From positions 1-62,124 of the forward strand of contig JACQDX010000027.1 of the NCBI GenBank assembly GCA_016200895.1: a DNA stretch of 62,124 nucleotides, read 5' to 3'. The notes beneath the pieces are model-generated. The model did not search any database. It was not told where the DNA came from and saw only the letters and a program-made list of their open reading frames with translations. Shown here in pieces: positions 28,548 through 38,493 of the stretch. The first letter of the stretch is position 1. Each line of letters opens with the position of its first letter. A program made the position numbers and the translations under genes. This DNA comes from Burkholderiales bacterium (GTDB lineage Bacteria; Pseudomonadota; Gammaproteobacteria; Burkholderiales; Burkholderiaceae_D).

Positions 28548-30266
28548 CTACTTTGAATTTGTAGAAATACCTTCTTGTATTCGCTTCACACGGTCACGTT
28601 TCACTTCATTCAATTTACTACCCTGTTCACGCACGTAGGACTCGAACGCTTCCAGGTCACGGCCTATCAGCTCTTTGTCTTTCGCTTGCTTGAGAACGGC
28701 AAAACCATCACCGCCATCGGCCATGAAGCTGTTGACTACCACACTGTATTGCTGGTTCATATCGAGAGGCTTGCCCTTGATTTTGACATCTTTTACCCGC
28801 GCATCAATTCCGGCACGCGGGTCATAACTGTAGCTAAGCGTGTGAGATACAAACAATTTTTTAGGATCATTGACTTCACGGCCCAGCCATTGTTGTTGTA
28901 GCAGAGTCAGGATTTGTGCGCCTGTCAGTTTCATGCGGACCAGGTTATTGCCAAATGGCTGCACCGCATACAAATCACCATACGACACTGCCACCGGGCC
29001 AGTTGCCTTGCCGGAAGGCAGGTCACTGCGTATGCCACCGGCATTCATGAAGGCGACATCTGCACCGCCTGCGTGCTGCCCTTGATGGAGTTGCGAGTCA
29101 GCGATGATATTGCCCAGGCTGCTGTCAAAAACACCGGCTTCACAATTCCGCGATAAAGGCGCACTCAGGTTGACGATAGGACGTTGGCGCAAACTGGCGG
29201 TTTGTGTCGCTACCTGATCGACGAGTTGCTTTGCTGCCGGATCTGCCTGCAGCGCCTGCTGGTCAATCAGATGATTGACGGCGACCGCATTGATCACCTG
29301 ATTGGTTTTGCGGTCTATCGTCAGGGTTGATTCTGTCAGGAAGGAGCCATAACTACGCCCCTGTACGACCAGCCTGCCATCGATCTTGCAGGTGTAGCCC
29401 TGGTGCGAATGGCCAGAAACGATCAGGCTGATGGCCTTATCGAGTTTTTTGCTGATCTCGATAATCGGACCTTGCAAACCTTCGCAGCGATAGCTGGAGT
29501 CATTCTCTGATCCTTTATAGATCGCCCCTTCATGTATCAGCACCACGATGGCAGCAACACCCTGCTTTTGCAGTTCTGGCACATAGCGGTTAATCGCAAT
29601 TGCTTCATCTTCAAAACTCAGATGTTTAACCGCATCACCTGCAACGAGATTTGGCACATCGGAAGTCACCGCACCAATGAAACCTACCTTGACATCACCG
29701 ACCTGGCGTATCACATACGGCGTCAGCCATGGCTTGTCACTACCCAGTTCATGGATATTGGCCCCCAGGTAGGAAAAGCGGGCACCCTTGAAGTCTGCAT
29801 AGGCACAACCAGTGACCGGGCATTCGCCTTTAATCTTGCGCATCAGGTCGGCGGTACCATTGTCAAATTCATGGTTGCCAACGGCTGTCACTGACAAATC
29901 CAGGCGGTTCAAGGCTTCGATGACGGGTTCATCTTTCATCAGTGCTGAACCCATGGGCGAAGCACCGATCAAATCACCGGCACCGACAAAAATGCTGCTG
30001 CCTACAGCCTGGCGGCGCTCTTTCAGCTTGGTGGTGAGGTAAGCATACCCACCTGCCGGTACCGAAATTTTTTCACCGGGTCGTGCAGGGTCAGTTTTTG
30101 TGGCGACGTAGGGCACAGGCTGGTCGGCTTGTAAATTGCCGTGGAAATCATTGATACTGAAAATCGTTATATCGGTTGTTACTGGCTTTTCCGCTTTGTC
30201 AGTACTGGCACAGGCAACGAGCACTGCGGCAGCGATAGATATGCTGATGAATTTCAACTTTTGCAT
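28548..30266 (-). CDS. 5'-nucleotidase / cyclic phosphodiesterase lipoprotein
   Basis: Protein of 572 aa. The ATG at 30266 starts a lipoprotein signal with lipobox LVAC; the frame is open to 30419, but that extension would bury the signal. The metallophosphatase domain (about 30-330) has FSINDFHGNLQAD, VGNHEFDNG and VSGHSHQGY. The C-terminal nucleotide-binding 5'-nucleotidase domain (about 340-550) has NAGGIRSDLPSG. UshA-type enzymes dephosphorylate nucleotides outside the inner membrane so that nucleosides and phosphate can be taken up. It lies downstream of a TonB-dependent receptor on the same strand, with a hairpin between them. Confidence 0.9.
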   Translation of the reverse strand: MQKLKFISISIAAAVLVACASTDKAEKPVTTDITIFSINDFHGNLQADQPVPYVATKTDPARPGEKISVPAGGYAYLTTKLKERRQAVGSSIFVGAGDLIGASPMGSALMKDEPVIEALNRLDLSVTAVGNHEFDNGTADLMRKIKGECPVTGCAYADFKGARFSYLGANIHELGSDKPWLTPYVIRQVGDVKVGFIGAVTSDVPNLVAGDAVKHLSFEDEAIAINRYVPELQKQGVAAIVVLIHEGAIYKGSENDSSYRCEGLQGPIIEISKKLDKAISLIVSGHSHQGYTCKIDGRLVVQGRSYGSFLTESTLTIDRKTNQVINAVAVNHLIDQQALQADPAAKQLVDQVATQTASLRQRPIVNLSAPLSRNCEAGVFDSSLGNIIADSQLHQGQHAGGADVAFMNAGGIRSDLPSGKATGPVAVSYGDLYAVQPFGNNLVRMKLTGAQILTLLQQQWLGREVNDPKKLFVSHTLSYSYDPRAGIDARVKDVKIKGKPLDMNQQYSVVVNSFMADGGDGFAVLKQAKDKELIGRDLEAFESYVREQGSKLNEVKRDRVKRIQEGISTNSK

Positions 30267-30505
30267 AAGATATATTCTTGCGTTAAAAAGAATGGTTCTT
30301 CCGACTTTTCTGTGGGTACTTTTTGGGAAAAAATTGTTGCTCTTGACCCAGTAATTTTCTTCCAATACTCTGAAATACGCGCCAATACTGCGCTTTGCAG
30401 GCGTCCCGCTGCGCGGCAAGGTCGAGCATGAAAATCAAATAGCGTTTGGAGTTGACTCAAATTTCGCCCTTGACCCACAGTAAACTCGGATGAATCAAAA
30501 GAATA
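30267..30505. other. Spacer upstream of the nucleotidase gene, no gene supported
   Basis: Holds the presumed promoter of the nucleotidase gene. A frame of 74 codons (30254-30478, minus) and the upstream extension of the nucleotidase frame are both open here, but neither has a recognisable product. Two short direct repeats with core CTTGACCCA occur near 30342 and 30469. No palindromic operator was seen. Confidence 0.4.
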
Positions 30506-30536
30506 AGGCCTGCAACAATGTTCTTGTTGCAGGCCT
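30506..30536 (-). terminator. Terminator of the TonB-receptor gene
   Basis: Perfect 13-base stem (30506-30518 with 30524-30536, core AGGCCTGCAACAA) and a 5-base loop, followed on the minus strand by TATTCTTTTG. It lies 50 bases past the receptor stop codon. Confidence 0.85.
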
Positions 30537-30586
30537 GAATCAAGTCTGCGTGGTGAGTTTTTGCTTCACCACGTCATCCCCTCAGA

Positions 30587-32971
30587 TTAGAAATCTGCCT
30601 GGAAAGTGACAGAACTAAAGCGTGGTGCACCCAAGTAGTAGAACACACCTTTCGCAGTAACACCACCTGGATAAGCTTGTGCGTTAGTGATGTTGAAGCT
30701 GGATGGGTTACGATACTTTTCGTTGGTCAGGTTACTGACGCTCAGACGAATTGTTGGTTTTTTGAACCAGCTGGTGTTCGGGAATTGATAACCAGCATCA
30801 AAGCCCAGCAATGTGTAACCAGGTACGAATTCATCATTCGTCATGGTTGCAAACTGACTGCCTGTATATTTCATTTTCAGACGTGTGTACCAGACTGCTG
30901 TTTCATACTGGGCGCTCAGTCCAGCTTTCCATTCTGGCGTCAAAGTCATTTGCTTGCCAGCTGTAGGAATATAGACCCCTTTTGACACTTGCAGGTCGTC
31001 CTGGATTTCGCTCTTCGCATAACCAAGAGAACCGTAGAAAGACCAGCCGTTGACAGGTGTGTTACCCAATTCAACTTCAAAGCCTTTGGTTTTTACTTTA
31101 CCAATATTAGTTACCGAACTTGTTGCTGTCGTTGGATCAAAAGCGGTGGCTTGACGTTCAGAAAAATTAACTGTGTAGACCGTTGCCTGTGCAGTCAACC
31201 TGTCGCTTTGCAGGCGATAACCCAAATCCAGATTGTAAGAGGTCTCAGGAGGTACTTCTGCGTATGTCAGTACACCATCTTTGATCTGGACATTGTTTGT
31301 TGCAGAATATACAAAATTTGGTGGCACCTTCATATTACGTGCAAGACTGGCAAATATCTGATTATTATTATCTATTTGATAACGCGCACCCAATTGCGGT
31401 AAAGCCTTGGTATAAGTACGCTCAATCGTATAATTCGTGCCAGAATTCGAACCTTCATTCGCATAGTTTGTGAAGTTACGTTTCATGGTTGGCACACGAA
31501 CACCAACATTAATGCTCAACTTGTCATTCAACAGACTGATCGTGTCTTGCAAGGAGAACTGGTAAGCAGTACTGATAGTTTTCCAGTCACGGCTTTGGAA
31601 AGGTGTGCCATCAGGACGAGTGATACGGCCTTCTTTCAACCAGATGTCTGCTGCATTACCGTTTGCATCGACAGCAACCATAGGGCCGAACTGCTCATGC
31701 GTTGCACGTTCATACCAGACACCAGCCAAGATCTGGTGGTTATCGATAGTATGAACGACGGAAGCTGTTACACCAGGGCGGTTAGTACGTGTCACGCTAC
31801 TATTGGCAACAATCACTTTGTCCAAAGTATCGCCGTCACCATTCAGGTCAACACCAGCAGTCAGCTTGCCAGTTGTCGGATTCAGGAAAGCAGATTCAGT
31901 CTGCAGACGTTGTTGTACACCGCCTGTACCATAGCCATACCAGTAGTAAGGGACAACTTTGACATCAGTGTTTTCACTAAGACGGAATTTACCAGTCACA
32001 GAGAAAATCGCGTTTTCAAACGGATTTTTTGTCAACTGATAGAAAGTGTCAGCATTAGCCTGACTAGGATCGTTATCTGCCTTGCCCTTGGTTGGCGTGA
32101 CATGACCAATGAACTTGGTCGAATAGTCATAGTAGTAACCATTTTTCGCCAAGTCAGCCAGGTTGAATGTACTGATGTTCTGGTTGATGGCGCGGTTATA
32201 CAACAGGATTGCATTGATAGAATTGAATTTGTCGAAATCGATGCGGTAACCAGTGTCTACGTGGTTACGGTCAGCGCCGCCTTCGCCTTTCCATTTGTCA
32301 GCTTGCGCATGGGAAGCAGAGATAAAGAAACGTGAACGGCCGTCGGCCCACAGGCCAGTGTCGTAACGCATATAAGTCTTGGACAGTTTCAAACCACCCA
32401 GTGTTTGCATGACGCGGAAACGTTTTTCTTTGGTTGGATCGCAGGTAGTGATACCGAAGTTACCACCAGTTGCACCAATTTGTGGGGAGTCAACGTCAGT
32501 TGAACCTTGAGTCACAAATTGTGTACAGGTATTTTCCTGATCTACGAATTCTTGTGGAAACACAGAAAAACTACCAGAATCATTGACTGGTACGCCATTG
32601 ATGGTGGCACCGATCTGGTCGCTGTTAAAACCGCGCAGTGTCAGACCGCCACCAAACAAACCGGTTGCGTCATAGTTGAAACTGTTAACCGCAGGCATCA
32701 GTTCCAGCGCTTCATAGGCATTGCCTGTAGGCCGCTGCTTGGCCAATTCTTCAGCAGTGATCGTGCTACGTGCTTTTGGCGCATTTTCTTGCACCATCAA
32801 GCCCATACCAACTTTTTTGCCAGTAATGGTGACGCGGTTTGCATCAGGCTGCTCATTGGATTCTGTCTGCTGCGCGTAAGCAGTGGACATGCTCAGGCAT
32901 ACCAGTTGGCATGCGACTGCAACCATCGACAAACGCGATGGAAATGCGGACGATTTGTTTGATTGTTTCAT
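30587..32971 (-). CDS. TonB-dependent outer-membrane receptor
   Basis: Protein of 794 aa: signal peptide (cleavage near AYAQQ, residue 34), plug domain (about 55-200, with AYEALELMPAVNSFNYD and LTLRGFNSDQIGATINGVPV), and a 22-strand-type barrel ending in F (SVTFQADF). The C-terminal half has NLDLGYRLQSDRL and related receptor blocks. The substrate is not readable. The start has a strong ribosome binding site (GGGAG). Two PurR/LacI-like operators lie 210-270 bases upstream, and a nucleotidase lipoprotein gene follows, so nucleoside or sugar-type ligands are candidates rather than siderophores. No nearby TonB or sigma/anti-sigma genes. Confidence 0.9.
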   Translation of the reverse strand: MKQSNKSSAFPSRLSMVAVACQLVCLSMSTAYAQQTESNEQPDANRVTITGKKVGMGLMVQENAPKARSTITAEELAKQRPTGNAYEALELMPAVNSFNYDATGLFGGGLTLRGFNSDQIGATINGVPVNDSGSFSVFPQEFVDQENTCTQFVTQGSTDVDSPQIGATGGNFGITTCDPTKEKRFRVMQTLGGLKLSKTYMRYDTGLWADGRSRFFISASHAQADKWKGEGGADRNHVDTGYRIDFDKFNSINAILLYNRAINQNISTFNLADLAKNGYYYDYSTKFIGHVTPTKGKADNDPSQANADTFYQLTKNPFENAIFSVTGKFRLSENTDVKVVPYYWYGYGTGGVQQRLQTESAFLNPTTGKLTAGVDLNGDGDTLDKVIVANSSVTRTNRPGVTASVVHTIDNHQILAGVWYERATHEQFGPMVAVDANGNAADIWLKEGRITRPDGTPFQSRDWKTISTAYQFSLQDTISLLNDKLSINVGVRVPTMKRNFTNYANEGSNSGTNYTIERTYTKALPQLGARYQIDNNNQIFASLARNMKVPPNFVYSATNNVQIKDGVLTYAEVPPETSYNLDLGYRLQSDRLTAQATVYTVNFSERQATAFDPTTATSSVTNIGKVKTKGFEVELGNTPVNGWSFYGSLGYAKSEIQDDLQVSKGVYIPTAGKQMTLTPEWKAGLSAQYETAVWYTRLKMKYTGSQFATMTNDEFVPGYTLLGFDAGYQFPNTSWFKKPTIRLSVSNLTNEKYRNPSSFNITNAQAYPGGVTAKGVFYYLGAPRFSSVTFQADF

Positions 32972-33083
32972 TGAAGCTCCCGAATCATTTTACAAATGGA
33001 AATAAAAATTAGTGCAAAACCCCGTTTATCATCTCAAGCCACCGCAACTGCCTGATGACATTCCCTTCACCGCTCGTTCTATT

Positions 33084-33106
33084 GCCAAATTTTTTGGCTT
33101 TTTTTT
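33084..33106 (+). terminator. Plus-strand terminator-like hairpin in the receptor leader
   Basis: GCCAAA (33084-33089), 3-base loop, TTTGGC (33093-33098), then T8. It is a textbook terminator on the plus strand, yet no plus-strand gene lies upstream. On the minus strand it would fall inside the leader of the receptor mRNA. Confidence 0.6.
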
Positions 33107-33180
33107 GTAACTGGTTGTAATTCCACAACAAACACCTGCGATGACATGTCACATTAGAAATATTGTTGGCCTATTGAGCC

Positions 33181-33196
33181 GCGCAAACGATTGCTT
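33181..33196. promoter_or_regulatory. PurR/LacI-family operator, site 1
   Basis: GCGCAAACGATTGCTT matches the PurR-type consensus (ANGMAAWCGWTTNCNT) at all but one position. It lies 209 bases before the receptor start. Which LacI-family protein would bind is unknown; none is encoded in the window. Confidence 0.55.
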
Positions 33197-33205
33197 TTTT
33201 TGAAA

Positions 33206-33221
33206 ATTGAAAATTTTCAAT
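33206..33221. promoter_or_regulatory. 16-base perfect palindrome between the two operators
   Basis: ATTGAAAATTTTCAAT is fully self-complementary and sits midway between the two PurR/LacI-like sites. It may be a binding site or an AT-rich bendable linker. Confidence 0.4.
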
Positions 33222-33222
33222 G

Positions 33223-33238
33223 ACGCAAACGATTGCTA
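33223..33238. promoter_or_regulatory. PurR/LacI-family operator, site 2
   Basis: ACGCAAACGATTGCTA, one mismatch to the PurR-type consensus. It shares the 13-mer GCAAACGATTGCT with site 1; the centres are 42 bases apart, four helical turns, so both face the same side. The rest of the 529-base spacer (32972-33500) holds no gene; an inverted pair TTGTC/GACAA near 33444-33470 was also seen. Confidence 0.55.
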
Positions 33239-33500
33239 TTTCTAAGCAAAAAACAGACGGACTTTTTTACGGTGCGTCTATCTCCTAGTGACATCTTTAA
33301 ACTTGAGCAATTTGCCAGGGCAAATGTCTGTCGATCAGATATTTTGATATGTGAAAATAGTCTATCACATAAAATTTTGAACTTGCAGAGTGTCCCATCC
33401 AATTATTAAAGGATAATGACAAAGTGGTTTTAGCGGCAAGATTTTGTCACAATTGCGCGACAAATTGTCATTAAGATACTATATTTTGTTTGAAAAGTGC

Positions 33501-34412
33501 TTACTTTCCCGAATATACGACGGGTGCAATGCCTTTGACATTGGTTTGGTAAGGGGGCAAGGCGCTGATACTTACTCCTTTGGCATGCGCATATAAAGGC
33601 ATGACTTCAGGGAAGTGGTTGCGGATTTCAGCGATACGGGTAGTACCAGCAGGATGAGTGGACAGCCATTGTGGTGGTGCACCTTTGCTGACCATGCCCA
33701 TTTTTTGCCAGAGTGCGACACCAGCACGCGGATCATAGCCAGCCCTGGCAGCAATATCGAGACCGACGATGTCAGCCTCGGTTTCATCCCCGCGGGAAAA
33801 CGCCAGCATACCAAACTTGGCAACACCGCCAGCTACTCCGCCCGCAAGGTTGGGGTCATAACCCTTCGCCCCAGCCCACAGTTCGGCCAGTTTGATACCT
33901 ACGTTCGCAACCGCCGCCTTGCCAGCACGTTCTGCACCATGTTCACGCAGTGCATGAGCAATTTCATGGCCCATGACGATGGCAACTTCATCGTCGGTCA
34001 GTTTCAGGGTATCAAGGATGCCGGAGTAAAAAGCGATCTTCCCGCCTGGCATGCAATACGCATTGACCTGCTTGGAACCGATAAGATTGACTTCCCATTT
34101 CCATTGCCTGGCCCGCTCATTCCATTTCAGGGCATACGGTATCAATTTGTCAGCAATCGCACGCAAGCGGATGACCTGCGGATGGTTAGCTGGCCCCAAA
34201 GCATGTTTTTGTTCTGCTACCTGCATGGTCTGAGCATACTGCGCCGCTGCCTGGCTTTCCAGCGCACCGGTTGGCGCCAGTTTTCGCAAGACGGACATTT
34301 CACCGACCTTGACACCATCTTGCTGCTGCCCATTGTTTTGCGCACCAGTGGCAGCGGTAACAGCAAACAGGCTGGAAAATACAAGGGCAAAATGGCTGAG
34401 TTTCATGTTCAT
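33501..34412 (-). CDS. M48-family metalloprotease, periplasmic
   Basis: Protein of 303 aa with signal peptide (cleavage near residue 24) and an M48 peptidase domain. The zinc motif is HEIAH (in VAIVMGHEIAHALREHG) and the third ligand lies in DETEADIVGLD. Family members such as LoiP, BepA and YggG degrade or help mature envelope proteins; the exact paralogue is not clear. Single gene, separated from metW by about 100 bases. Confidence 0.9.
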   Translation of the reverse strand: MNMKLSHFALVFSSLFAVTAATGAQNNGQQQDGVKVGEMSVLRKLAPTGALESQAAAQYAQTMQVAEQKHALGPANHPQVIRLRAIADKLIPYALKWNERARQWKWEVNLIGSKQVNAYCMPGGKIAFYSGILDTLKLTDDEVAIVMGHEIAHALREHGAERAGKAAVANVGIKLAELWAGAKGYDPNLAGGVAGGVAKFGMLAFSRGDETEADIVGLDIAARAGYDPRAGVALWQKMGMVSKGAPPQWLSTHPAGTTRIAEIRNHFPEVMPLYAHAKGVSISALPPYQTNVKGIAPVVYSGK

Positions 34413-34516
34413 GCGAAAACCTTGGGGGCTGGATATTCAATCCAGTAAATGGTAGCAGTAGCGATCATTTAAAGGTGTGAATCTTTCAAAATTTTGAATT
34501 TAATAAAACTTAAAAT

Positions 34517-35125
34517 TCATCCCGGTTTTTTACGCAAACGGAAAACCGCCAGGCTACCGCGTAAATTTGGCAACCAGGTGACAGGATGCCCTTCATGCAA
34601 GGCGACACATTCCAGAACGTCCAAACCAACTTCCGTGGCCAGATCAGAAAAATCGAGTATGGTCGCGCAACGCACATTCGGCGTGTCATACCATTCATAC
34701 GGCAGTGATTTTGACACTGGCATCTTGCCGCGCAATAAGGCGGTGCGGTGTGGCCAGTAACCAAAGTTGGGGAAAGAGACGATGGCCTCATGCCCTACCC
34801 TGGCAATGTCGCGCAACAGCGGTTCTACATGCTTCATCATTTGCAGTGAAGACAAACACATGACCGTATCAAAGGCATTGTCTTCAAACATGCCCAGACC
34901 GTTTTCCATATCCTGCTGTATGACATTCACGCCACGGCTGGCGCATGCAAGAACCTTGTCGTCAGCGATTTCTATGCCGTAGCCGCTGCATTGCTTGTCG
35001 CTTTGCAGGTAATCGAGCATGACGCCATCACCACAACCAACGTCCAGCACTTGTGCCTGCGGCTTGATCCAGTGAGCGATGAAAGCCAGGTCTGGCCGCA
35101 AGACGTTTAATTCAGAAAAATTCAT
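34517..35125 (-). CDS. metW: Methionine biosynthesis protein MetW
   Basis: Protein of 202 aa with a SAM-methyltransferase fold ([15 protein letters not shown] at about 27-41) and the family-typical [10 protein letters not shown] and [10 protein letters not shown] blocks. MetW works with MetX in homoserine acylation in many proteobacteria. It overlaps metX by 4 bases, giving the conserved metX-metW unit. Confidence 0.93.
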   Translation of the reverse strand: MNFSELNVLRPDLAFIAHWIKPQAQVLDVGCGDGVMLDYLQSDKQCSGYGIEIADDKVLACASRGVNVIQQDMENGLGMFEDNAFDTVMCLSSLQMMKHVEPLLRDIARVGHEAIVSFPNFGYWPHRTALLRGKMPVSKSLPYEWYDTPNVRCATILDFSDLATEVGLDVLECVALHEGHPVTWLPNLRGSLAVFRLRKKPG

Positions 35126-36285
35126 GCTGCTACTCCCAACAATTCGGCCTGCAATTCTGCATCTATACGCTGGTAATAAGCAGCCACCAAATTCAGGTAG
35201 CGCGAGTCATCCAGCAAGAAAGCATCATGGCCATGTGGCGCATCGATTTCTGCATAACTGACTGTTCTTTTATTGCTGACCAGGGCCTTGACGATTTCGC
35301 GGCTACGTTCAGGTGAAAAGCGCCAGTCAGTCGTGAAAGAGGCGAGCAGGAATTTGGCCTTGGTGTGCGCCAGCGCCTTGGCCAGGTCTCCACCGGTATG
35401 GCGGGCAGGGTCAAAATAATCGAGCGCCTTGGTGATCAGCAAATAAGTATTGGCGTCGAAATAATCCGAGAATTTATCGCCCTGATAGCGCAGGTAAGAT
35501 TCGATTTCAAAATCTACACCAAAGCCAAACTGATAGTCGCCCCCCTTCAAGTCGCGGCCAAATTTTTCTGCCATGTCGTCATCCGACAAATAGGTGATAT
35601 GTCCTATCATGCGTGCCACCCTCAAGCCGCGACGCGGTACTACACCATGGGCATAAAAATCACCCCCGTGAAAGTCGGGATCAGTCAAAATCGCCTGTCG
35701 CGCCACATCATTGAAGGCGATATTCTGTGCTGACAATTTGGGAGTGGATGCCACCACCACGCAATGACGCAAACGGTCTGGATACAGGATACTCCATGCC
35801 AAAGCCTGCATGCCGCCGAGTGAACCGCCCATGACGGCAGCAAATTTCTCTATACCTAGACGATCAGCCAGCCTGGCTTGCGCATTGACCCAGTCTTCCA
35901 CTGTCACGACGGGGAAATCTGCCCCATACGGTTTGCCAGTCGCGGGGTTGGTATGCATGGGGCCGGTAGAACCAAAACAGGAACCCAGGTTATTAACGCC
36001 GATAACAAAAAAACGATTGGTATCGACTGGCTTGCCTGGTCCCACCATATTGTCCCACCAGCCTACATTCTTGGGCTGCTCAGCATATACGCCAGCCACA
36101 TGGTGAGATGCATTCAGGGCATGGCAAATCAGGACTGCATTGGATTTGGCTGCATTCAGGCTGCCATAGGTTTCCACCATCAGGGTGTAACCAGCTATTG
36201 AAGTACCATTTTGTAAAGCCAAAGGCTCGTCGAACTGAAACGCTTGTGGCGTGACGATTCCAACTGATCCAGGTGAGGATGACAT
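35122..36285 (-). CDS. metX: Homoserine O-acyltransferase
   Basis: Alpha/beta-hydrolase enzyme of 387 aa for the first committed step of methionine synthesis. The nucleophile is in [10 protein letters not shown], the acid in [10 protein letters not shown], and the histidine in [10 protein letters not shown]. The ATG at 36285 has GGAAG 5 bases upstream and is preferred over the in-frame ATG at 36297, which lacks a ribosome binding site. MetX proteins of this group may use succinyl-CoA rather than acetyl-CoA; this cannot be decided by eye. No SAM-type riboswitch was recognised in the 36286-36474 leader. Confidence 0.93.
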   Translation of the reverse strand: MSSSPGSVGIVTPQAFQFDEPLALQNGTSIAGYTLMVETYGSLNAAKSNAVLICHALNASHHVAGVYAEQPKNVGWWDNMVGPGKPVDTNRFFVIGVNNLGSCFGSTGPMHTNPATGKPYGADFPVVTVEDWVNAQARLADRLGIEKFAAVMGGSLGGMQALAWSILYPDRLRHCVVVASTPKLSAQNIAFNDVARQAILTDPDFHGGDFYAHGVVPRRGLRVARMIGHITYLSDDDMAEKFGRDLKGGDYQFGFGVDFEIESYLRYQGDKFSDYFDANTYLLITKALDYFDPARHTGGDLAKALAHTKAKFLLASFTTDWRFSPERSREIVKALVSNKRTVSYAEIDAPHGHDAFLLDDSRYLNLVAAYYQRIDAELQAELLGVAA

Positions 36286-36474
36286 ACACACTTCCATCGG
36301 GAGCTAACCCGTTATCAAAAAACTCAGGAAGGCTAAAAGGTGGGCTGAATGTGAGGAGGGGGATAGCTGCATTCAAGCTCGCTTTAGCCGTATTTATCAT
36401 TCGGGATATTTTCCGAAACGCGCCCGCAAGCTGATTTTCAAATCGGCGCAATAGGAGAAGGATAAACCAAGTCT

Positions 36475-36499
36475 GGCACCAAGGTCAAACCCTGGTGCC
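36475..36499 (-). terminator. GC-rich hairpin between ptsI and metX
   Basis: 10-base arms GGCACCAAGG / CCCTGGTGCC with one mismatch and a 5-base loop. It has no U-tract. It may end ptsI transcripts or shape the metX leader. Confidence 0.4.
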
Positions 36500-36535
36500 G
36501 GGACTGTCACAATTTTAATGCAAGCTTGTTAATTA

Positions 36536-36724
36536 GGACTTACGAAAAATTGTCCCAGCAAGGCTATCGCTGTGGGAAACATCCCTTGCTGGGGATGTTT
36601 GTTTCGTTGGCAGACAACATGTTGTCTGAAACCCCAACTACACCGTAGCGACGAAGACAGTACTTTAGTACGCGGCTCCTAGGAGAGGAGCTGCAACGCA
36701 GCTGAGGCGGTTTTGCGTAAGTCC
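36536..36724. repeat. Family A inverted-repeat element, copy A1 (189 bp)
   Basis: Bounded by GGACTTACG and CGTAAGTCC. It contains a perfect 18-base palindrome CAGACAACATGTTGTCTG (36611-36628) and the internal hairpin AGTACTTTAGTAC. It has no coding capacity. The element ends two bases before the ptsI stop codon. Other copies: 52296-52394 (internally deleted) and 57324-57516 (opposite orientation). Confidence 0.9.
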
Positions 36725-36726
36725 GA

Positions 36727-38493
36727 TTAATGCAAAGTGGGCGACTGCGCCCCCATGGCAGCCAAGGTTTCCCGGATCGTTGCCGAATCATAGCTACGCA
36801 AGATTTTTTTCACATGTCCTTGCAAGGAATCGAGCCGGGTGTTCAAAATCTCTTGCTTAATTTCTGGCAACAGCGCTGCCGGCATGGACAATTCGCGGAA
36901 GCCCATGCCCGCCAGCAAGCGTGTCAGGCGGATATCGCCAGCCATACCACCACAAATGGACACTGGTATGCCTGCCCTGTCGCCCGCTGTAATAATCATT
37001 TGCAAGAGCTGCAAAATAGCCGGATGCAAATCATCATACAAGTGGGCGACTTCATGATCTGCCCTGTCGATTGCCAGCGTATATTGAATCAGGTCATTGG
37101 TACCGACAGACAGGAAATCGAGTTTCTTGACAAACATGGGCAGCGACAAGGCTGCCGCCGGAATTTCTATCATGGCGCCAATGGCAATCTCTGCATCGAA
37201 CTCTTTACCTTCCTTGCGCAATTCAGTCTTGGCCTGCTCTATCATGGCCAGGCTTTGGTCAATTTCAAAACCGTGGGCCATCATCGGTATCAGGATCTTG
37301 ACCTTGCCAAAAGCCGAGGCCCGCAAAATGGCACGCAATTGCGTCAAAAATAATTGTGGCTCAGCCAGGCAATAGCGTATGGCACGCAAACCCAGTGCCG
37401 GATTAAGGATATTGTGTTCTGTCGTATCCAGCGGTTTATCCGCACCGACATCGAGTGTCCGTATCGTCACTGGCCTGCCCTTCATGGCTTGCACTGCAGT
37501 ACGATAGGCTTCGAATTGTTCTTCTTCCGTCGGCAGTTTATGTTGCTGACCACTGCTTTCCATGAACAGGAATTCTGAACGGAACAGGCCTACTCCGCTA
37601 GCACCTGCCTCCAGGGCATGGGCGGCATCTTGTGGCAATTCTATGTTTGCCAGCAAAGTGATTTCCACGCCGTCCTGGGTAATCGCAGGCGTCTTTTTGA
37701 GTTTGTGGAGTTTTTTCCTGGCTTTGGCCAGTATTACCTGACGTTCGCGATATTGTTCGAGTACCAGGGTACTTGGCGCAACAATGACGACACCGGCGTC
37801 GCTGTCGATAATGAGCCAGTCATCCTGCTCTATCAGACGCGAGGCATTACCCATGCCGACCACCGCTGGTATGCCCAGGCTGCGCGAGACGATGGCAGTA
37901 TGGGAATTATGTCCACCTTCATCCGTGACAAAACCAGTGAAAGCAACGTCGCGGAATTGCATCATGTCAGCCGGTGAAATATCCCTGGCGACGACGATCA
38001 TATTGGCATTGCGTTCGTCAATACCATCTGAACGTATGGCACCGCCTGCGGTGCCAGTCAGTACCTTGAGTACGCGCTCTGCCACCTGCTGGATATCGGC
38101 CTTGCGTTCACGCAGATAATCATCCTCGATTTCATCGAACTGGGCCGACAATTCATCGATCTGGCTGACCAGTGCCCATTCAGCATTGTAGTGACGAGTA
38201 CGTATGATATCGAGTGGTGCTTCGGAAATCATGGGGTCGGACAAGATCAGTACATGGACGTCGATGAAGGCACCGAGTTCAGTTGGCGCATCTGCGGGCA
38301 AATCCGACCAGATGGCCTGTAATTCCTTGTGTACCTGGGCGATAGCCAATTGCAATCTCTGCACTTCGGCCTCGACCTGCTCTTGCCCTACCAGATAGTG
38401 TTGTACATCCAGTGCCGCCGGACGCAGCAAGTGGGCGCGCCCGATTGCGATACCGCGAGAAACGGGGATGCCTTGCAGTGTAAAAGATGCCAT
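36727..38493 (-). CDS. ptsI: Phosphoenolpyruvate-protein phosphotransferase (enzyme I)
   Basis: Cytoplasmic enzyme of 588 aa that passes phosphate from PEP to HPr. The active-site histidine is H198 in GGHNSHTAIVSR. The C-terminal PEP-binding domain shows GVGLFRSEFLFM and late VSICGGMAGD. It is the last gene of the EIIA-ptsH-ptsI set typical of betaproteobacteria. With no sugar permease component nearby, this PTS is probably regulatory. A family A repeat abuts its stop codon. Confidence 0.95.
   Translation of the reverse strand: MASFTLQGIPVSRGIAIGRAHLLRPAALDVQHYLVGQEQVEAEVQRLQLAIAQVHKELQAIWSDLPADAPTELGAFIDVHVLILSDPMISEAPLDIIRTRHYNAEWALVSQIDELSAQFDEIEDDYLRERKADIQQVAERVLKVLTGTAGGAIRSDGIDERNANMIVVARDISPADMMQFRDVAFTGFVTDEGGHNSHTAIVSRSLGIPAVVGMGNASRLIEQDDWLIIDSDAGVVIVAPSTLVLEQYRERQVILAKARKKLHKLKKTPAITQDGVEITLLANIELPQDAAHALEAGASGVGLFRSEFLFMESSGQQHKLPTEEEQFEAYRTAVQAMKGRPVTIRTLDVGADKPLDTTEHNILNPALGLRAIRYCLAEPQLFLTQLRAILRASAFGKVKILIPMMAHGFEIDQSLAMIEQAKTELRKEGKEFDAEIAIGAMIEIPAAALSLPMFVKKLDFLSVGTNDLIQYTLAIDRADHEVAHLYDDLHPAILQLLQMIITAGDRAGIPVSICGGMAGDIRLTRLLAGMGFRELSMPAALLPEIKQEILNTRLDSLQGHVKKILRSYDSATIRETLAAMGAQSPTLH

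Noticed and set aside
33125..33155. TGCGA...TCACA sequence resembling a fourth Crp site
   Set aside because: One half-site is imperfect and the spacer is 7 instead of 6 bases.
33615..34448. Open frame of 277 codons opposite the M48 protease gene
   Set aside because: Shadow of a gene with HEIAH motif and signal peptide.
36286..36474. SAM- or SAH-type riboswitch in the metX leader
   Set aside because: No conserved core of a known SAM or SAH riboswitch could be recognised.
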